The translations under genes and the position numbers were made by a program. Below the pieces are notes generated by a model. The model did no database searches, was not told the origin of the DNA, and was given only the letters and a program-made list of their open reading frames with translations. 26,004 nucleotides of DNA from positions 222,668 through 248,671 of the forward strand of contig GG745349.1 in NCBI GenBank assembly GCA_000151295.1, written 5' to 3'. The stretch is from Allomyces macrogynus ATCC 38327. Its lineage: Eukaryota; Blastocladiomycota; Blastocladiomycetes; Blastocladiales; Blastocladiaceae. Below, piece after piece: positions 21,191 through 26,004 of the stretch (positions within the stretch are counted from its first letter, which is position 1; each line of letters starts with the position of its first letter).

Positions 21191-21639
21191 GGTGAGACGG
21201 CGGTTGGGTTCGGCGGACAAGATTAGTGGGCGAATTCGGGTCGCTTGTCGCGCGGCGCGCGATGCAGCAAGTGCAGGGCGCGGTGTCGTGCTGGGATTGA
21301 GACGTCGAGCACGACGTCGATGTCGCGGTGCAGGTGGGCGAAACCATCAACTTTGATGTTGGATGCCGGCGGCGTTGGCAACGGCGCGCCGCCGCCACGT
21401 GATCGCGACAGGAGTGTTCGGCACGCCGGCTGAGGCACTTCAGGCAGCCTTCAACAAGCAACACAACAGCTGTGAGAAGATTCATTTCTGTACAAAGCGC
21501 GCCAGCCATACGCGGCATCTTCTTCCACGACAAGTTCTCCCCGTGGCACTCGGCGCTCGCGGCAAGGACACGGCGCCAGCAGCATCCTGTTCGGCCGAAG
21601 CCCATCCGGCCCAGACCCATCCTGGCCGACCCCACCGCA
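21191..21639. other. Intergenic region upstream of the SWEET gene, downstream of the VAP gene
   Basis: A 449-bp spacer between two genes transcribed in the same (minus) direction. It must contain the VAP 3' end and the SWEET promoter. Minus-strand frames here (for example around 21223-21438) have no recognisable family pattern and no good splice link into SWEET exon 1, so I leave them out. Confidence 0.4.
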
Positions 21640-23109
21640 TCAGCTCGGTGCCGAGCCCACCGCACCAATCCCGCCGGCACGTCCTCCACCTTCTCCACCC
21701 ACCGCGACCGCCTTCCCAGCTCCACCCACGCCCTCCACCACAACTTGTCCTCGCGCAACCATCACGCGCTGAACGACCATCTGCACCACCGCACGCACAA
21801 CCGCCGCCGCGACCCACACGACGCGCGAGAGCGTCCACGCGGCGACTACGACCGCAGCAATTAGAACCGTCGCCGCGTGCGCAATCAGCGCCTCGCACAC
21901 AGCTTGGAGCACTTGGAATGCACGCGACGACGCGAGTTCCGGCGGCAGGAGCGGCGCGTGCAGGATCGTGGCGGGTGCCGTTGCCGAATGCACAGGCGGA
22001 ACGAGCGAGACCGATACGCGTCGTTGTCGCGCACCTGCCGGTGCAGGTGGAGCGGGTGCAACTGCGGGCCATGCGCCGGGAGAGACCGACCGTGCCTGGA
22101 CCGGACGCGAGCGCGGTACTGCGTACGTGGTACTGATTCGGGAGGGCGAGTGCGGGTGCAAGGGACGTGGGATGATGGGTGTGCCGCGTGTTGGCGACAC
22201 GGAGGTCGTTGCGCGCGGACGAGCAGCGGTGGGTGGGGACCGTACGGGCACCGTATCCCATTCGGTGCCGTCGTCGGAAATGACCGAGAGGACGGTCCGC
22301 AGCCCAACCGCAACGTGCGGCGACGTCGCGGGCGTGACAAACGTCGAGAGGGCTGGCGGGCTCGCGGTGCGGACTGGTGGAGGAGGGGACGATGGCGGCG
22401 ACGCGAGGGCGGTAGCAGTGGGCCGAGTCGGTGACCGCGGCGGTGCCGGGGAAGACGCGACGCGGCACGCGAGAACGTGTTCGGCAATCATCGTGCGGCG
22501 TGTCGGGTCCTTAAACTAACCAACCAGCCGGCAGAGCCAAACGAGGTGAGCAAAACGAAAACCGACGCCGCCGGCAGCCTGAAAATCCGTCCATACCAAG
22601 TTGGAAATGGCCTTGGCGCCCACTGGCGCCGCCGACGATGCGCCTCGGTCGCCATCGTTGTGCGCATCCAGTCCATCCGTGCCCAGATCGGCCATAACTT
22701 GCACGAGCACGCGGTCGTCGATGGTCGTCTCAACAGGTGCCGTGTCGGCGTCGGCCCACCGCACTTGGACCGTCACGGCCTCGCCCGCGGCAACGCGGCC
22801 GACTGCGGGCCGTACGCGGTACCGTTCCGGCCGGTTGGTCATGAACTTGAAGTATGCGGCGTTGGGACCGCGATGAGTGGAATCGTCGTGGGGTAGCGAC
22901 AGCGTGAGCGCGAGCGGGGCCGCGTCAGCCTGCCGCGTCGCAGGCCAGACGAGCTCGGTGCGGCTAAGGACGACATGCGGGCGCGTGGCGGTAGGTGGGT
23001 GCGCTGGTTGCGTACTTGCAATGGCGGCATCGTGCGAGCGGGTCGACGGAGCTGGTGCGGGTGCAACGGGCGCGAGGGCCGGGCCAGGATCGGGCGTGAG
23101 TCGCAGCAT
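21640..23109 (-). CDS. VAP-like protein: N-terminal MSP domain, long Pro-rich linker, C-terminal membrane segment (462 aa)
   Basis: VAP proteins (yeast Scs2) are ER membrane proteins whose MSP domain recruits FFAT-motif partners to contact sites. Two exons, 23109-22597 and 22515-21640, join in phase 0 across an 81-bp intron. The MSP domain covers about residues 40-185: VVLSRTELVWPATR, LALTLSLPHD, AAYFKFMTNRPERYRVRPAV then GRVAAGEAVTVQVRW, DDRVLVQVMADL, and IAEHVLACRV after the splice, which supplies its last strand. Next come about 190 residues of Pro/Ala/Ser/Thr-rich linker, a hydrophobic segment near 380-400 (AHAATVLIAAVVVAAW) with a second weaker one behind it, and a Gly/Ala/Val tail of about 40 residues. 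The tail is longer than in typical tail-anchored VAPs. In-frame ATGs upstream (23181 and up to 23718) exist; 23109 is chosen as close to the domain. No paralogue is visible in the window. Confidence 0.75.
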
Positions 23110-23759
23110 CGTTGATGTTGTCGTCGTTTGCTGGAAGACTTGAGAGGCTTGGAGAGAGAGAGCGTTGGTGCAAGACTGCATCGCCGGGAGCGTTCGAGAT
23201 AAGCACAACCAGGCCAAATGGTGACCGGACTCAGCCGCAGGGACCGAGCGTGCTTGCGCGATCGGCGGCTGCCACGCTCCCCCTCCCCCCCACGCGTGTG
23301 CCACCCGGTTTCCCCGTCGCGTCCACGGCCGTTCAGCACCAACAGCGGGCCTCAGCGGCAGCTTGGGATGGGCACGGTGCGCCGGGCCAGTATCGTCCCC
23401 AACACGAGGTCCAACCGTTGCTGGAGCAGATGGCCTGTGGGGGCAAGCGGCGCGCCGTCGCGAGGCTGTGTGTGGTGGGGTTGTTGCGAGGCGCCTCACC
23501 ATTTTCACCGTTGAGCAGACGTGCAGCAGCCGCACACGTTCTTGTTGAGGCCCCATGAGCACGACGTCGCGTCCGAAGCAGTGCACGATTCCGCGAGAGC
23601 ATCGCGTGTGCCTGAATGCCCATGAAGCCGACACTGCGCCAAAAAACGCCATACAAATGTACTTTTGCGCTCGGGTATCATCATCCACCACCGTCTCCTC
23701 CTCATCGTACGGCAGCACACATAGCGCTCTCTCTCTTCCTTTTCTCCGGCCCGATCAGG
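23110..23759. other. Intergenic region between two minus-strand genes; open but unrecognised minus-strand frame
   Basis: 650 bp between the stop of the membrane-protein gene (23760) and the chosen VAP start. The minus-strand frame of VAP exon 1 stays open up to an ATG at 23718 (beginning MLPYDEEETVVDDD). This could be an N-terminal extension of VAP or a small separate gene, but the middle part is arginine- and alanine-rich chance-like sequence, so I do not call it. Confidence 0.4.
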
Positions 23760-25071
23760 TCAGCAAAACACGCCAGCGCGCAACCCCTCGTGCTGCCCAC
23801 GCCACACGACCACCCCTTCGCGCCCAATCGCCAACGGCTTCCACACGAGACACTGCACCTGGAAACACAAAAAGCTCACGTACAGCTTGAGCAAGACCCA
23901 ACTCGCAATACACACGCACGGCGACACGCGCACGGCCCCGGCACCATGCGCACCAAGCAAACTCTGGACCACGTACGGCGCCAGCAGCGTGTAGGTCCGG
24001 TACGCCGTCTGCCGCGCGCGCGACATGAACATGCGCATCGGGTGTACGCCCGGCGGCGGGGAAGGTGTAGCGGTAGGCGCGTGCTTGCCGTTTCGTGCCC
24101 GCGGGCGGGTGCCGAGCGGTGGAGACGGCCACGCGCACGGGATCGATGGACTCGCGGCGCGCGGTGGTGGGGTGGAGGTGCCGCGCAATGGACTTGCGTC
24201 GTCGTGCGACCACCCGCGCGGGCGCCGGTCGGCATCGGACGGCGGTGATGGCGAAGGGGACGGCGAGGGGGACGAATCCGACGGCATGTCGCGCTCCGCG
24301 GTTGGCGACTCGGCGTCCCGGTGCCGCGGCACGGCCACGTGCAGGTGCGGGAACGACCGCGAGTGTTGCCAGAGCCGCATCGACACGAGCGTGCGTCGGA
24401 GGACCAGGTGGTAGATGACCGATGCGGCGAGCGGGACCAGCGCGTGCGTGTGTGTGGGACCGAGCAGGACCAGGGCCTCGAGGACAAAGTAGTTGAGCGG
24501 CCAGACCAGGTAGACGTGCACGGCCTTGTCGAGCCGCGGGAGGTAGGCGAGCGCGCAGGCCAGCGCGCCCGCGAGGTAGACGAGCGTCAGCGCTGTCGTG
24601 CACTGTGCGCGCGCAGCGAGGACGTGCGGGTCGAGGCGCAGGTCGTCATCGTCGTCGTGTTGAGCTGCTTGATCTGGGCGAACTCTGGGTATCACGGAAA
24701 GGGAATTTCCGTCGCGCGTCTGGGTCAAGAGTTGCGCGGCGAGGACAGCGATGAGCACGACGTGGACGGCAAGCTTGGCGCGCGAGTAGGAAATTCGGCT
24801 ACATGGCATGGAAAAGAGCCGACCATTCTAATCAGAGGCAATCTTTGCGAGAAAACGAGTAACAGGGTCGGTCGCGAACAACATACATGGGCGAGGCCGT
24901 CTGGCGCAAGTGCCGCAGCACCTTTTGCTGTTGCTCGTCTTGGTGAGGCCGTGGGCGTTGGCTACTGGCCGTCGTGTTCTGCTGCTTGCCGCCGACGCCG
25001 GGAACAGGCCGTGCATCGTGCTGGTGTTGGTCGTCGAGCAAGTTTGGGAGCGTTGGATCGGCGGCTGTCAT
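23760..25071 (-). CDS. Multi-pass membrane protein, weakly TMEM33/Pom33-like (407 aa)
   Basis: Two exons, 25071-24887 and 24798-23760, 88-bp intron (GTATGT...GTAG, phase 2) joining TASP to IRISYSRAKLAV. The first 60 residues are polar and rich in Gln, His and Pro. Hydrophobic segments follow: LAVHVVLIAVLAAQLLT, TALTLVYLAGALACALAYL, YLVWPLNYFVLEALVLLG, HALVPLAASVIYHLVL, then a 110-residue Ser/Pro/Arg-rich loop, then YTLLAPYVVQSLLGA and ASWVLLKLYVSFLCF: about six helices. The layout around YLPRL through YHLVL resembles the TMEM33/Pom33 family (ER and nuclear-pore-associated membrane shaping), but the long loop is not typical and no diagnostic motif is present. Treat the family link as a weak guess. 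The frame is clean throughout. A later intron near the C-terminus cannot be excluded. Confidence 0.6.
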
Positions 25072-26004
25072 GGTTGCAAGGGGCCGTCGTGCAATGTGTC
25101 GGCCGATCGTGCAGCAAGTTGCCAAGTGCGGCCAGTCGCGATCACAGAAACGGTCTGCGGCAGCGTTGAAGCGGTTCTGGACGTGCCACCAGCTCGACGG
25201 CATCGTCAGCGGTCGTCTCGCTCGGCCAAGCTGGGGGATCGTCGAGGCGCAGGCAGGGGATCTGTGGAGTCGGGCGCAAGTCGCGACACATGGGCTCATC
25301 AGTCTCATCTGCAGCGTGGCGTTTCCTCCCACCTGAAAACAGACCATGGCCGACAACACGGCCCGCCGTCGCCAAGGGAGCAACACAAGCTGATCAAAGG
25401 AGTCACCGAGCCCTTCTATCGTTTCGCGCTTCGACTTCTGTCAGCTCTGTGCTTGCGCGCGCTGGTTCGGCGACCGTGGCGCCGTCTCTTCACCTTTACC
25501 GAGTGCGGCAGCTGCAATCATTTCATTGACAGCTGGCCACGCGCAATACCGCTCCGCCCATTCACGACCACAACCGCCAGCCTCGAGCCGGCATGGGCGA
25601 CGACTTGCTCGAGCTCTTTCTTCTGTCTGTAGGTCATGTTCAGGATTCAGATCCTTGCGACTGGCACAACAATGAGTGCTCTCGTTCATGTTCGTCCAGT
25701 CCAAACATCATCATGACTGTGACTGTCAAAAGAAAGCATCACCAAATCAATTGATATTCATACCTACGCCAGCCCTGCTGTTCATCATTTTCTATACTTC
25801 GTGGCATTCTTTCCTTTTTCCCCCCAATACTCGGCACTCTCCACCCGGTTTCTTTCATCAGGACAGTATTGTCGACCGTGTGTTGCCCCTCCAGCTTCTA
25901 CAAATGGATGTCCATGCCAGCCCGACTGTTGAGAAATCATCAATGGCAATTGATTGCTCGTTGCCATCGCACGCGTCGGTTGGGCGTCGGCCAACGACCT
26001 ACAT
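25072..26004. other. No supported gene; lower-GC segment at the window end
   Basis: The first part is the upstream region of the membrane-protein gene. Both strands carry open frames of 60-240 codons, none with recognisable family sequence or a convincing spliced model. Short possible starts exist at 25346 (+) and 25637 (-), but neither extends into a credible protein. From about 25640 the sequence becomes clearly more AT-rich than the rest of the window, consistent with intergenic DNA. Confidence 0.4.

Noticed and set aside
25346..25637. Possible small genes: a plus-strand start (MADNTARRR) and a minus-strand start (MTYRQKKELEQVV), at first sight like Sec61-gamma or thioredoxin N-termini
   Set aside because: No continuation with the membrane helix of Sec61-gamma or the WCGPC motif of thioredoxin could be found by any plausible splice, so there is no support.
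25740..25960. Imperfect repeat of a CCAGCCC..CTGTT..ATCAT pattern near 25770 and 25920
   Set aside because: Matches are short and scattered with no target-site duplications or terminal repeats. It is probably chance in AT-richer sequence.
1..26004. tRNA genes, rRNA, CRISPR arrays, transposases, bacterial-type operons
   Set aside because: No cloverleaf-like, rRNA-like, spaced-repeat or transposase signal was seen. The many introns show that this is eukaryotic nuclear DNA.

Overview
This is a GC-rich, gene-dense eukaryotic nuclear window, almost certainly from a fungus. Thirteen genes lie on both strands, most with 1 to 9 short spliceosomal introns (about 60-100 bp) and intergenic gaps of tens to hundreds of bases. 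The gene set (RAVE/Rav1, Rmt2 with ankyrin repeats, Mbf1, Alg14, Coq6, tafazzin, Pol eta with a UBZ finger, an AMPK-gamma/Sds23-type CBS protein) is a normal fungal housekeeping set. High GC, CAA/AGC/TCG microsatellites and a SWEET transporter suggest an early-diverging zoosporic fungus, possibly Blastocladiomycota such as Allomyces. That placement is inference, not proof.

Layout. 1-5716 (-): Rav1/DmX-like V-ATPase assembly factor, 3' end outside the window, with several apparent frameshifts. 5886-6534 (+): small mitochondrial protein. 6656-8450 (-): an unusual RING-finger plus YEATS-domain protein. 8725-11582 (+): DNA polymerase eta in ten exons. 11651-11750: a 100-N assembly gap, followed to about 12170 by a corrupted copy of Pol eta exons 5-6. 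12286-13398 (-): four-CBS-domain protein. 13795-15530 (+): COQ6. 15598-16577 (-): tafazzin. 16997-17856 (+): ALG14 with a 26-unit CAA repeat. 18052-18685 (-): MBF1. 19163-20270 (+): RMT2. 20311-21190 (-): SWEET-type sugar transporter. 21640-23109 (-): VAP-like MSP-domain ER protein. 23760-25071 (-): multi-pass membrane protein, weakly TMEM33/Pom33-like. 25072-26004: no gene I can support.

There is no operon-like system. Neighbours are mostly divergent pairs (Rav1/mitochondrial protein, RING-YEATS/Pol eta, CBS/COQ6, tafazzin/ALG14, MBF1/RMT2) or tightly convergent pairs (COQ6/tafazzin 67 bp apart, RMT2/SWEET 40 bp apart). The gene models were built by joining exons at GT-AG sites that restore family-conserved protein sequence across each junction. 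The most notable items are the RING-YEATS fusion, the C-at-+4 bias in intron donors, the polyQ insertion in Alg14, and the sequence-quality problems (gap, corrupted duplicate, frameshift clusters) that would mislead automatic annotation.
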